The notes beneath the pieces were generated by a model. The model ran no database searches. It was not told the DNA's origin and saw only the letters and a list, made by a program, of their open reading frames with translations. Below, one piece after another: positions 31,686 through 40,171 of a stretch of 64,000 nt of DNA (positions within the stretch are counted from its first letter, which is position 1; each line of letters begins with the position of its first letter). The DNA is from Bacteroidota bacterium (GTDB lineage: Bacteria > Bacteroidota > Bacteroidia > Flavobacteriales > Flavobacteriaceae), in NCBI GenBank assembly GCA_003650305.1, contig QMOV01000002.1, positions 1 through 64,000 on the forward strand, written 5' to 3'. The position numbers and the translations under genes are program-made.

Positions 31686-33215
31686 TTAAAACTTCTGCAT
31701 TAAAATGGCTGTAATAGTTTTAATACCATCAATATAATTTCCTAGTCTTATATTTTCATTTGGACTATGTTGATTGTTATCTGGATTCACAGTTGGTACA
31801 GCTACAGCTGGAATATCTAATGTTATAACAAATGGAGAAATTGGTATTGAGCCACCCATCGTTCTAATTTGTATTGGGTCTTTGCCAAAAGCCCTATTCA
31901 TTCCTTTTCGAAGCCATGCTCCTATCTCTGTATTAAAATCTGTTCGAAAAGCGCCATAAGAAATTTTAGAATTGAATCTTGCTATTTTATCATGAGTCAT
32001 ACGTTCTACTTCAGTTGGAGCTTCATCCACTAAATAATATCCTTGATTAATAATGTGATCTTTCAACAATTTAACCATATGTTCGCCATTCGTTTCTTTC
32101 ACTAATCTTATATTCATTTCAGCAATGGCAGATTTTGGAATAATAGTTCTTGTTTCTTTACCAACCCAAGCAGCTTCAAGACCTAAAATGCCAAGTGCAG
32201 GATATTGAATAGCTTCCTGAAAATTGTTTCCAATATTATCTGTACTTGTAATACCAAAATCTTTTTGTATTTGAGCTTCATCATCTGGTACTTGTTCTAG
32301 AATAGTTTTTACATCATCTGAAATTGTAATACCATCATACCAACCCTTAATCTCTACTCTGCCATCTTCTTGCCACATAGTTGCTAATAATTGAGACAAT
32401 TTCATGGCAGGATTTGGTACATAATTACCATAATTTCCGCTATGTAAAGGAGTTCTTGGTCCAATGACTTCGAGTGAGATTGTTGCTATGCCACGTGCTC
32501 CATAGCTTAAGGTTGGTTGATTCGATAAATGTCTAGGACCATCGAAAATGACTAACATATCTGCAGCCAACTGCTCTTTATATTCTAATACAGCATTAGG
32601 TAATTGTGGCGAACCCAATTCTTCTTCAAAGTCTATAATAACCTTAATATTGAAATTAGGTTCATACACATGGTCATTAATAATATCCATAGCTTTTAAA
32701 AACATCATATCAGGACCTCGTGCATCAGACGCTGAGCGCGAAAAAATTCGCCAATCAGGATTAATTTCACCTTTTAGATTATTCCAATCGATACTATTCC
32801 AATCTCCATACTCATTTTTTTCTTTTAAAACTGGAATATAAGGATCATCTTGAAACCATTTGGTAGTATCTACAGGCTGACCATCAACTTGGAGATACAC
32901 TAAAACTGTGCGTTTTGCTTTTGGATAATCTCTTGAAGCTAATAATAAAGGAACTGTTTCAGTTTCTAAACGTTGCGTTTTAAATCCTCTTTTTTCAAAC
33001 GCTTTTTCACACCATTTCACATTTACTTCTATATCTTCTGGATAGTATGCATCGTTGGGTAAACTAAAAAAATCTTTCAATTCCTCAAAAGATGCTTTGG
33101 CATATTTTAACGAGAGTTTATCGAGATTGTCATCCATTATTTCTTGAGAACAAACAGAAAACGATAATAGAGAAAACAAAGACAGGAATAGATACTTTTT
33201 TATCATAATATGCAA
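31686..33215 (-). CDS. M20-family dipeptidase, exported
   Basis: A 509-residue M20 metallopeptidase with a signal peptide ending near FSVCSQ (ATG at 33215 or, likely, 33206). The metal-site pattern is mostly complete: SDARGPD, the catalytic Glu pair in IDFEEELGSP, FDGPRHL, and a late His in NNQHSPNENI. The usual HxD at the first metal site is replaced by Gln109-Val-Asp111 (YLQVDGQPVD). I recall the same QxD in other Bacteroidota members, so this is probably a subfamily trait. Likely cleaves di- or tripeptides in the periplasm. Confidence 0.85.
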   Translation of the reverse strand: MHIMIKKYLFLSLFSLLSFSVCSQEIMDDNLDKLSLKYAKASFEELKDFFSLPNDAYYPEDIEVNVKWCEKAFEKRGFKTQRLETETVPLLLASRDYPKAKRTVLVYLQVDGQPVDTTKWFQDDPYIPVLKEKNEYGDWNSIDWNNLKGEINPDWRIFSRSASDARGPDMMFLKAMDIINDHVYEPNFNIKVIIDFEEELGSPQLPNAVLEYKEQLAADMLVIFDGPRHLSNQPTLSYGARGIATISLEVIGPRTPLHSGNYGNYVPNPAMKLSQLLATMWQEDGRVEIKGWYDGITISDDVKTILEQVPDDEAQIQKDFGITSTDNIGNNFQEAIQYPALGILGLEAAWVGKETRTIIPKSAIAEMNIRLVKETNGEHMVKLLKDHIINQGYYLVDEAPTEVERMTHDKIARFNSKISYGAFRTDFNTEIGAWLRKGMNRAFGKDPIQIRTMGGSIPISPFVITLDIPAVAVPTVNPDNNQHSPNENIRLGNYIDGIKTITAILMQKF

Positions 33216-33266
33216 TATTTAAAAACTTTAATTTAATGTATTAAAATATATAATTTTAAAAAAAAA

Positions 33267-33908
33267 CTAATTCTTATCCTCTAACAGAGGAACGAACCTA
33301 AACTTATCAAATTCATGTTTTTCAAATTCCTTGATGTCTTTTCTTATTAATAAAGTCATAGTTTGCACATTATCACCTACTGGAATAACAAGTCGTCCGC
33401 CAATTTTTAATTGACTCAATAACGGTTTAGGCACAAAAGGTGCTCCTGCTGTAACAACAATACTATCGAATGGTGCTTCCTCTTCTAATCCTTTATAACC
33501 ATCACCAAAAATAAATTTTTTAACACCATATCCTAATTTGGGTAAAAACTTACTGGTTCTTTTAAAAAGTTCCAATTGACGTTCTATACTATATACCTTA
33601 GCTCCAAGCTCACATAAAATAGCAGCTTGATAACCACTTCCTGTACCAATTTCAAGAACTTTATCTCCTTTCTTAACTTGTAACAATTCTGTTTGATAGG
33701 CTACAGTAAATGGTTGAGAAATAGTTTGATCTGCTGCAATAGGAAAGGCTTTATCTTGATATGAATGATCTAAAAATCCAGAATCCATAAACAAATGTCT
33801 TGGTACTTTACCAATTGCTTTTAAAACATTTTTATCTTTTATTCCTTTAGATTCTATTCCATCAACTAACTGTTGGCGTAATCCTTTATGCTTAAATGTA
33901 TCTTTCAA
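33267..33908 (-). CDS. pcm: Protein-L-isoaspartate O-methyltransferase
   Basis: A 213-residue PIMT. Visible are KVPRHLFMDSGF, the SAM-binding LEIGTGSGYQAAIL (motif I), and VTAGAPFVPKPLLSQLKIGGRLVIPVG. It methylates damaged isoaspartyl residues to allow repair. Length fits the family. A -7-like CAAAATTA in plus reading (33931-33938) lies 22 bases before the start. Divergent from the Gfo/Idh gene. Confidence 0.93.
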   Translation of the reverse strand: MKDTFKHKGLRQQLVDGIESKGIKDKNVLKAIGKVPRHLFMDSGFLDHSYQDKAFPIAADQTISQPFTVAYQTELLQVKKGDKVLEIGTGSGYQAAILCELGAKVYSIERQLELFKRTSKFLPKLGYGVKKFIFGDGYKGLEEEAPFDSIVVTAGAPFVPKPLLSQLKIGGRLVIPVGDNVQTMTLLIRKDIKEFEKHEFDKFRFVPLLEDKN

Positions 33909-33997
33909 TAATGCTGTTATTTTTCAAAGCCAAAATTAATCAAACATTTTAAACTAATAAATATTAAAATCTTATTTTTGTTGAAAACAAAATTAGG

Positions 33998-34960
33998 ATG
34001 CTAAAAGCTGGTGTACTTGGTGCTGGTCACCTAGGAAAAATTCATTTAAGACTTCTAAATCAATCTGAAAAATATGAGCTTATAGGTTTTTATGATGCCG
34101 ACGAAACCAATGCCAAAAAAGTTGAGGAAGAATTTGGTTACACCTATTTTGATTCTATTGAAACGCTTATTAATGCTGTAGATGTTGTAGATATTGTTAC
34201 CCCAACCTTATCACATTACGATTGTGCAAAACAAGCTATTGATAAAGGCAAACATATTTTTTTAGAAAAACCTATTACTAAAACTGTCAAAGAAGCAGAA
34301 GAAATTAGAACTTTGGTAGCAACTCACAATGTAAAAGGACAAGTAGGACATGTAGAGCGTTTTAATCCAGCATTTATTGTAGTAAAGGATATGATTAATA
34401 CACCTATGTTTATTGAAACACATCGATTAGCAGAATTTAATCCTCGAGGAACAGATGTTCCTGTTGTACTTGATTTAATGATACATGACATAGACATTAT
34501 TTTAAGTGTAGTAAAATCTAAAGTTAAAAACGTTTCAGCAAGTGGAGTTTCTGTAATTAGTGACACACCAGATATTGCAAATGCAAGAATAGAATTTGAA
34601 AATGGTTGTGTTGCAAATCTTACTGCGAGTAGAATATCTTTAAAGAATATGCGTAAAACACGTTTTTTTCAACGCGATGCTTATATTTCGGTTGATTTTT
34701 TAGAAAAGAAATGCGAAGTTGTAAAAATGCAGGATGCACCTGAAACACCTGGAGACTTCGATATGATTCTTCAAAATGCCGAAGGTATAAAAAAGCAAAT
34801 CTATTTTGATAATCCTCAAATTTCTAATAACAACGCCATTCTTGATGAATTAGAAACTTTTGCAGATGCCATAAACAACAATACAAAACCTATTGTAACA
34901 CTTCATGATGGCACTGAAGCTTTGCGTGTTGCAACACAAATAATAAATTGTTTTAACTAA
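33998..34960 (+). CDS. Gfo/Idh/MocA-family oxidoreductase
   Basis: A 320-residue NAD(P)-dependent oxidoreductase: GVLGAGHLGKIHLRLL nucleotide-binding start, the EKPITKTVKEA segment with the family's conserved EKP, and GHVERFNPAF with the likely catalytic-region residues. Substrate unknown; members act on sugars, inositols or, by UDP-sugar homology, LPS precursors. A -7 element TATTTTTG lies at 33973-33980. It is followed by the 3-hydroxyacyl-CoA dehydrogenase after 15 bases, so the two are probably co-transcribed. Confidence 0.88.
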   Translation: MLKAGVLGAGHLGKIHLRLLNQSEKYELIGFYDADETNAKKVEEEFGYTYFDSIETLINAVDVVDIVTPTLSHYDCAKQAIDKGKHIFLEKPITKTVKEAEEIRTLVATHNVKGQVGHVERFNPAFIVVKDMINTPMFIETHRLAEFNPRGTDVPVVLDLMIHDIDIILSVVKSKVKNVSASGVSVISDTPDIANARIEFENGCVANLTASRISLKNMRKTRFFQRDAYISVDFLEKKCEVVKMQDAPETPGDFDMILQNAEGIKKQIYFDNPQISNNNAILDELETFADAINNNTKPIVTLHDGTEALRVATQIINCFN

Positions 34961-34975
34961 ATACATAATATTAAA

Positions 34976-35866
34976 ATGAAAAACGTAGCAGTTATTGGAG
35001 CTGGAACCATGGGAAATGGTATTACTCATACGTTTGCACAAAGTGGATTTAAAGTACAACTTATAGATGTAAGTGAAGCTGCACTTAAAAAAGGGTTGGA
35101 TACCATTACTAAAAATTTAGATAGAATGGTTGACAAAGAAAAAATATCTGAAACTCAAAAAGAAGAAACCCTAAACAACATTACAACGTTTACTAATATT
35201 ACTGAAGGTGTTGAATATGCAAGTTTAGTAGTTGAAGCTGCTACCGAAAATTTAGATTTAAAACTTAAAATTTTTAAACAATTAGATAAAGATTGTCCAG
35301 ACGACACTATTCTAGCAACCAATACATCTTCAATTTCTATAACCCAAATAGCAGCTGTAACTTCACGTCCCGAAATGGTAATAGGTATGCACTTTATGAA
35401 TCCTGTTCCTATTATGAAATTAATAGAAATTATTCGTGGTTATAATACTAGTGATGAAGTTACTAATCTTATCATGGATATTTCTCAAGTTTTAGGAAAA
35501 ATTCCTGTGGAAGTTAATGACTATCCAGGATTTGTTGCAAACCGCATTTTAATGCCAATGCTTAACGAATCAATAGAAACATTATACAATGGTGTTGCTG
35601 GTGTACAGGAAATTGATACTGTAATGAAGTTAGGAATGGCTCATCCTATGGGTCCATTACAATTAGCAGATTTTATTGGTCTTGATGTGTGTTTATCTAT
35701 TTTAACCGTCATGCACGATGGTTTTAAAAACCCTAAATATGCACCTTGCCCATTATTAGTAAATATGGTAAGGGCAGGAAAATTAGGTATAAAATCTGGT
35801 GAAGGATTTTATGATTATAGCGAAAGTAGAAGATCCGAAAAAGTTGCAAAACAATTCTCAACATAA
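34976..35866 (+). CDS. 3-hydroxybutyryl-CoA / 3-hydroxyacyl-CoA dehydrogenase
   Basis: A 296-residue NAD-dependent enzyme: the Rossmann start VAVIGAGTMGNGITHTFAQSGF, TNTSSISITQIA, HFMNPVPIMKLIEIIRG with the catalytic His, and NDYPGFVANRILMPMLNE. It oxidises 3-hydroxyacyl-CoA (often 3-hydroxybutyryl-CoA) to the 3-keto form. Cytoplasmic and usually dimeric. It is followed without pause by a DUF1015 gene whose start is a TTG 4 bases after this stop. Confidence 0.93.
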   Translation: MKNVAVIGAGTMGNGITHTFAQSGFKVQLIDVSEAALKKGLDTITKNLDRMVDKEKISETQKEETLNNITTFTNITEGVEYASLVVEAATENLDLKLKIFKQLDKDCPDDTILATNTSSISITQIAAVTSRPEMVIGMHFMNPVPIMKLIEIIRGYNTSDEVTNLIMDISQVLGKIPVEVNDYPGFVANRILMPMLNESIETLYNGVAGVQEIDTVMKLGMAHPMGPLQLADFIGLDVCLSILTVMHDGFKNPKYAPCPLLVNMVRAGKLGIKSGEGFYDYSESRRSEKVAKQFST

Positions 35867-35870
35867 TATT

Positions 35871-37109
35871 TTGGCTAAAATAATTCCTTTTAAAGCAGTT
35901 CGCCCAACACGAGACAAAGTAAGTCTGGTAGCATCACGCTCACACCAAACTTATACACAAGTTGAACGTGAAGCACGATTAGATTATAATCCGTTTTCAT
36001 TTTTGCATATTGTAAATCCAGGATATAAATATGAAAGAGAGATTAAAGGTAAAGAAAGTTATAAATTAGTTAAAAACCGTTACTCTGAATTTAAAGAAAA
36101 TAACATCTTTATTCAAGATAACATTCCTAGTTATTATATCTATAAAATTGTAGATAGAGATAAAAACGTGTATAATGGAATTATTGCTGCAGCAAGTGTC
36201 GATGATTATGAAAAAGACATCATTAAAAAGCATGAAAGCACTATAGAGTATCGTGAAAACATTTTTAAAGATTATTTAAATATAGTTGGGTTTAATGCAG
36301 AACCTGTACTACTTACCTATCCAGATAATAAAATTATTAATCAAATAATTACAGAAACTCAACAAATAAGACCTGAGTTCGAGTTCACAACTACGTATCG
36401 TGATACACATTATTTATGGAAATTAGAAGATTTGCAAAATATAAATAAAATAAAAAGCGCATTTAAATCCATATCAACCATTTATATTGCAGATGGTCAT
36501 CATCGTTTGGCATCTTCTAGTTTACTTGCTAAAGATTTAAAATCTCAAAATAAAACACATACAGGAAATGAATCCTATAATTTTTTTATGAGCTATTTAA
36601 TTCCAGAATCCGATTTAAGGATATATGAATTTAATCGTATGATAAAGGATTTGAATGGCTTAAGTAAAGAAGAGTTTTTAATCCAATTAGATACGATTTA
36701 TCGTATAGAAAATCGTGGCACTAATTTATACAAACCCACTAAAAAGCATCATTTTAGTATGTACTTAGATGGAGAATTTTATTCGTTATATTTACGAAAA
36801 TCTAATTACAAATTTGAAAATTCTCTTGATCAATTAGATACTCAAATACTGTATAAGACCATTCTAGAACCTCTATTAGGGATTTCAAACTTACGCAATA
36901 ATAAACGTATAGAATATTCTCATGGTAAGAATAGTTTGATAAACATTAAAAGTGCAATAGATAATAATGAATTTGTTGTAGGTTTTGGGTTAGTCCCAAT
37001 TTCTATAAATGAAATGAAAAGCATTGCTGACGAAGGTTTAACTATGCCTCCAAAAAGTACATCTATTGAACCTAAACTAAGGAGTGGTGTTACAATTTAT
37101 GAATATTAA
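35871..37109 (+). CDS. DUF1015 family protein (TTG start)
   Basis: A DUF1015 protein of 412 residues if it starts at TTG 35871. The frame continues upstream to an ATG at 35799, but those 24 codons overlap the end of the dehydrogenase gene. The family N-terminus (AKIIPFKAVRPTRDKVSLVASR) begins exactly at the TTG, 4 bases after the previous stop, so the TTG start is preferred. A strong motif is ADGHHRLASS near residue 210. In some bacteria relatives are annotated as HpcH-like or kinase-linked; function unknown. Cytoplasmic. It ends 59 bases before yggS. Confidence 0.85.
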   Translation: MAKIIPFKAVRPTRDKVSLVASRSHQTYTQVEREARLDYNPFSFLHIVNPGYKYEREIKGKESYKLVKNRYSEFKENNIFIQDNIPSYYIYKIVDRDKNVYNGIIAAASVDDYEKDIIKKHESTIEYRENIFKDYLNIVGFNAEPVLLTYPDNKIINQIITETQQIRPEFEFTTTYRDTHYLWKLEDLQNINKIKSAFKSISTIYIADGHHRLASSSLLAKDLKSQNKTHTGNESYNFFMSYLIPESDLRIYEFNRMIKDLNGLSKEEFLIQLDTIYRIENRGTNLYKPTKKHHFSMYLDGEFYSLYLRKSNYKFENSLDQLDTQILYKTILEPLLGISNLRNNKRIEYSHGKNSLINIKSAIDNNEFVVGFGLVPISINEMKSIADEGLTMPPKSTSIEPKLRSGVTIYEY

Positions 37110-37168
37110 ATATAAGGTTGATTCGTAAGCTGTTAAATCATTTATTATTTTATAAGATACAATAAGCA

Positions 37169-37834
37169 ATGTCAATACATCAAAACCTAAATCATATAAA
37201 ATCACAACTTCCAAAACATGTTGCTTTGGTTGCTGTTACTAAAACCAAGCCTATAAGCGATATAATGGAAGCTTATAATGCTGGACAACGTGTTTTTGGA
37301 GAAAACAAAATACAGGAAATGGTAGAAAAATATGCGCAACTACCAAAAGAAATTGAGTGGCATATGATAGGTCATGTACAACGAAACAAAGTAAAATACA
37401 TGGCAAGTTTTGTGAGTTTAATTCATGGAGTAGATAATTTTAAATTGCTCAAAGAAATAAACAAACAAGCGCAAAAACACAATAGAAGGATTAATTGTTT
37501 AATGCAAATTAAAATTGCTTCTGAAGAGTCGAAGTTTGGAATGACTCAAAATGAAGCTTCAAGTATTTTGCAATCTGAAGCATTTTCAGAATTAAAACAT
37601 ATTAAAATTATAGGTGTTATGGGAATGGCAACTTTCACTAACAATAAAGCACAAATAAAGGAAGAATTTCAATTATTGAAACTCACATTTGATGAATTGA
37701 AAACTATTTCAACTAACAACTGTGAATTGAAAACTATTTCAATGGGAATGAGTGACTATTACCATTTAGCCATCGATTGTGGTAGCACTATGATTCGTGT
37801 AGGAAGTAGTATATTTGGAGAACGAAATTATTAA
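37169..37834 (+). CDS. yggS: PLP homeostasis protein YggS
   Basis: A 221-residue PLP-binding protein of the YggS/PROSC family: VAVTKTKP with Lys25 likely holding PLP, FGENKIQEM, and GSTMIRVGSSIFGERNY at the C-terminus, which fixes the phosphate. It keeps PLP balanced rather than acting as an enzyme. A 20-base segment is repeated 30 bases apart near the end (37693-37712 and 37723-37742), so the protein reads ELKTIS twice before the conserved SMGMSDYY; the insertion is in frame. Confidence 0.92.
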   Translation: MSIHQNLNHIKSQLPKHVALVAVTKTKPISDIMEAYNAGQRVFGENKIQEMVEKYAQLPKEIEWHMIGHVQRNKVKYMASFVSLIHGVDNFKLLKEINKQAQKHNRRINCLMQIKIASEESKFGMTQNEASSILQSEAFSELKHIKIIGVMGMATFTNNKAQIKEEFQLLKLTFDELKTISTNNCELKTISMGMSDYYHLAIDCGSTMIRVGSSIFGERNY

Positions 37835-37845
37835 ACTTAAAATCA

Positions 37846-37911
37846 TTTGTCATATTGAGCGCAGTCGAAATATCTATTATAATTAACCTTCACTTTGTTC
37901 AGAATGACAAA
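37846..37911. repeat. Imperfect inverted repeat, flavobacterial type
   Basis: The left end TTTGTCATATTGAGCGCAGT and the right end (complement TTTGTCATTCTGAACAAAGT) form an imperfect ~24-bp inverted repeat around a 20-base AT-rich middle. It fills most of the gap between yggS and the exonuclease gene. The GTCATTCTGAGCGCAGTCGA type is one I recall as scattered widely in Flavobacteriia. It may also form a hairpin at the end of the yggS message. Confidence 0.6.
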
Positions 37912-37933
37912 AATTTAAACTTTTAATTAACTA

Positions 37934-39295
37934 TTGTATGCAATTTTAGACATAGAAACTACTGGAGGCAAGTACAATGAAGAAGGTATAACCGAAATTG
38001 CAATTTATAAATTTGACGGTCATGAAGTTATAGACCAATTTATCAGTTTAGTTAATCCCGAAAAAGAAATTCAAGCATTTGTTGTTAATCTTACTGGAAT
38101 AAATAGCAAAATGTTACGAAATGCACCAAAGTTTTATGAAATTGCAAAACGAATTATCGAAATTACTAAAGATTGTATTGTAGTAGCTCATAACTCTCAA
38201 TTTGATAACCGAATTTTAAAAACAGAATTTAAACGTTTAGGTTATGAGTATAAACGTAAAACACTTTGCACTGTAGAACTTGCAAAAGCTCTACTTCCAG
38301 ATCAATCTTCCTACAGTTTAGGTAAACTCACAAGATCTTTAGGTATTCCGGTAAGTGGAAGACATAGAGCTGCTGGAGATGCAATGGCAACTGTAAAACT
38401 TTTTAAATTATTACTCGCTAAAGATTTACAAAAAATTATTATTAAAGAGTCTATTAAATCTGATACTAAATTAAAGATTGAACCTAGGCTATTTGATATT
38501 GTTGAGCAATTACCAACAAAAACTGGTGTGTATTATATACATAAAGGCGATGGAGAAATTATATATATTGGGAAGAGTAAAAATATAAAAAAACGTGTAA
38601 ATCAACACTTTACAAGTCAAGCTCCAAAAGCAAAAAAAATACAACTTTTAGTAGCAACAGTAACTTATGAATATACTGGAAGTGAACTTATTGCTCTATT
38701 AAAAGAAAGTGAAGAAGTAAAACGCAATAAACCCATTTTTAATCGCTCATTAAAACGTACATCTTTTTCTCATGGACTATACAGCTTCATAGATGATAAT
38801 GGTTATACAAATTTAAAAATCGATCAGATAAACGGAAAAGAAACACCAATAACAACGTTTTCAAATTATCAAAGTGCAAAAAGCTTCTTAAATAGAACTA
38901 CAGACGAGCAAAATTTGTGTCAAAAATTAACCGGAATTCATCTAACAAATGGTAGTTGTTTTAACTATAGCATAAAACAATGTTTTGGTGCTTGTATTGC
39001 TGAAGAAACTAAAATAGATTACAATAAACGTGTGTCTAAAATTATTAATAAACATAATTTTGCAATTCAAAATATGGTTATAATAGATCGTGGTCGAGCT
39101 ATAGATGAGCGCAGTGCAATACTTATAGAAAATGGTGTGTATAAAGGTTTTGGTTTTTACAATCTCAATTACCAGATTAATAATTTAGATGTCTTACAAT
39201 CTATTATTACAACTACGGAACACAATAGAGATACACAACACATTATACAAAGTTATTTAAGGCGAAATAAAAAACTTAAAATTGTAAACTTATAG
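37934..39295 (+). CDS. Exonuclease / GIY-YIG endonuclease fusion (Cho-like)
   Basis: A 453-residue protein fusing a DnaQ-like 3'-5' exonuclease (DEDD motif start LDIETTGG, Asp6 and Glu8; VAHNSQFDNRI; GRHRAAGDA) to a UvrC-like GIY-YIG nuclease domain (GVYYIHKGDGEIIYIGKSKNIKKRVNQHF at about 200-230). The C-terminal part holds Cys-rich patches (NGSCFNYSIKQCFGAC). Probably acts in DNA repair, resembling the Cho/UvrC-like nucleases. The start is TTG (37934); the nearby ATG at 37938 is out of frame, and MYAILDIETTGG is the family N-terminus. Confidence 0.85.
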   Translation: MYAILDIETTGGKYNEEGITEIAIYKFDGHEVIDQFISLVNPEKEIQAFVVNLTGINSKMLRNAPKFYEIAKRIIEITKDCIVVAHNSQFDNRILKTEFKRLGYEYKRKTLCTVELAKALLPDQSSYSLGKLTRSLGIPVSGRHRAAGDAMATVKLFKLLLAKDLQKIIIKESIKSDTKLKIEPRLFDIVEQLPTKTGVYYIHKGDGEIIYIGKSKNIKKRVNQHFTSQAPKAKKIQLLVATVTYEYTGSELIALLKESEEVKRNKPIFNRSLKRTSFSHGLYSFIDDNGYTNLKIDQINGKETPITTFSNYQSAKSFLNRTTDEQNLCQKLTGIHLTNGSCFNYSIKQCFGACIAEETKIDYNKRVSKIINKHNFAIQNMVIIDRGRAIDERSAILIENGVYKGFGFYNLNYQINNLDVLQSIITTTEHNRDTQHIIQSYLRRNKKLKIVNL

Positions 39296-39337
39296 GTCTT
39301 TAAAAGAAATAACTAATCTTTTATTACTTTTGATATA

Positions 39338-40171
39338 ATGGAAAACAACAAGCCGCTAAAAAAATGGCAACAAAAACTTCATGAAATTATTTATGAAGCC
39401 GACACACCAGCTGGAAAGTTATTTGATGTAATTCTTTTTATAGTTATTATAGCAAGTATTGTTTTTGTGATGTTAGAAAGTGTGAGAAGCATTGATATTA
39501 AATATCATAATTTCCTAAATATTGCCGAATGGGTTATTACAATCCTTTTTACTATAGAGTATATTGCTAGAATAGTTTCTGTAAAAAAACCTCTTAAATA
39601 TATTACAAGTTTTTACGGTATTATAGATTTATTAGCTACAATTCCTAAATACCTCTCTTTAATATTTATTGGTTCACAACATTTAGTCGCTTTAAGAGCG
39701 TTACGATTAATGCGTATATTTCGTATTTTAAAATTAGTACGCTTTATTGGAGAATCCAATAACTTTATAATTGCTTTAAAAGCAAGTCGTGTAAGGATAT
39801 TTATTTTCATTTCATTCATACTAATTCTTTGTACCATATTAGGCACAATAATGTATTTAATTGAAGACGATTCTAGTGGTTTTACTAGCATTCCTGAAAG
39901 TGTATATTGGGCTATTGTAACACTTACTACTGTAGGTTATGGCGATATTGCTCCAGTAACACCATTTGGTCAATTTATAGCATCTTTAGTTATGATATTA
40001 GGTTATGCTATTATTGTAATACCTACAGGAATTATTACTTCCGAATTAGTTAAAGATAGTATAAAAAGTGTGCAAACAAATACGCAATCTTGTCCAAACT
40101 GTTCGGTAGAAAAGCATAGAGATAATGCTGAATTCTGTTATAAATGCGGTCACACACTTAAGCATGAGTAA
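39338..40171 (+). CDS. Voltage-gated-type ion channel with zinc-ribbon tail
   Basis: A 277-residue six-helix channel: S1-S3 at about 28-120, an S4-like RALRLMRIFRILKLVRFIGES with repeated Arg, then S5, a pore with the potassium filter TVGYGD (198-203) and S6. After a linker the C-terminus ends in a short zinc ribbon (SCPNCSVEKH...FCYKCGHTLKHE). The filter predicts a K+ channel; a soluble domain of this kind may regulate it. A -7-like TACTTTTG at 39325-39332 lies just before the ATG. Overlaps miaA by 8 bases. Confidence 0.88.
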   Translation: MENNKPLKKWQQKLHEIIYEADTPAGKLFDVILFIVIIASIVFVMLESVRSIDIKYHNFLNIAEWVITILFTIEYIARIVSVKKPLKYITSFYGIIDLLATIPKYLSLIFIGSQHLVALRALRLMRIFRILKLVRFIGESNNFIIALKASRVRIFIFISFILILCTILGTIMYLIEDDSSGFTSIPESVYWAIVTLTTVGYGDIAPVTPFGQFIASLVMILGYAIIVIPTGIITSELVKDSIKSVQTNTQSCPNCSVEKHRDNAEFCYKCGHTLKHE

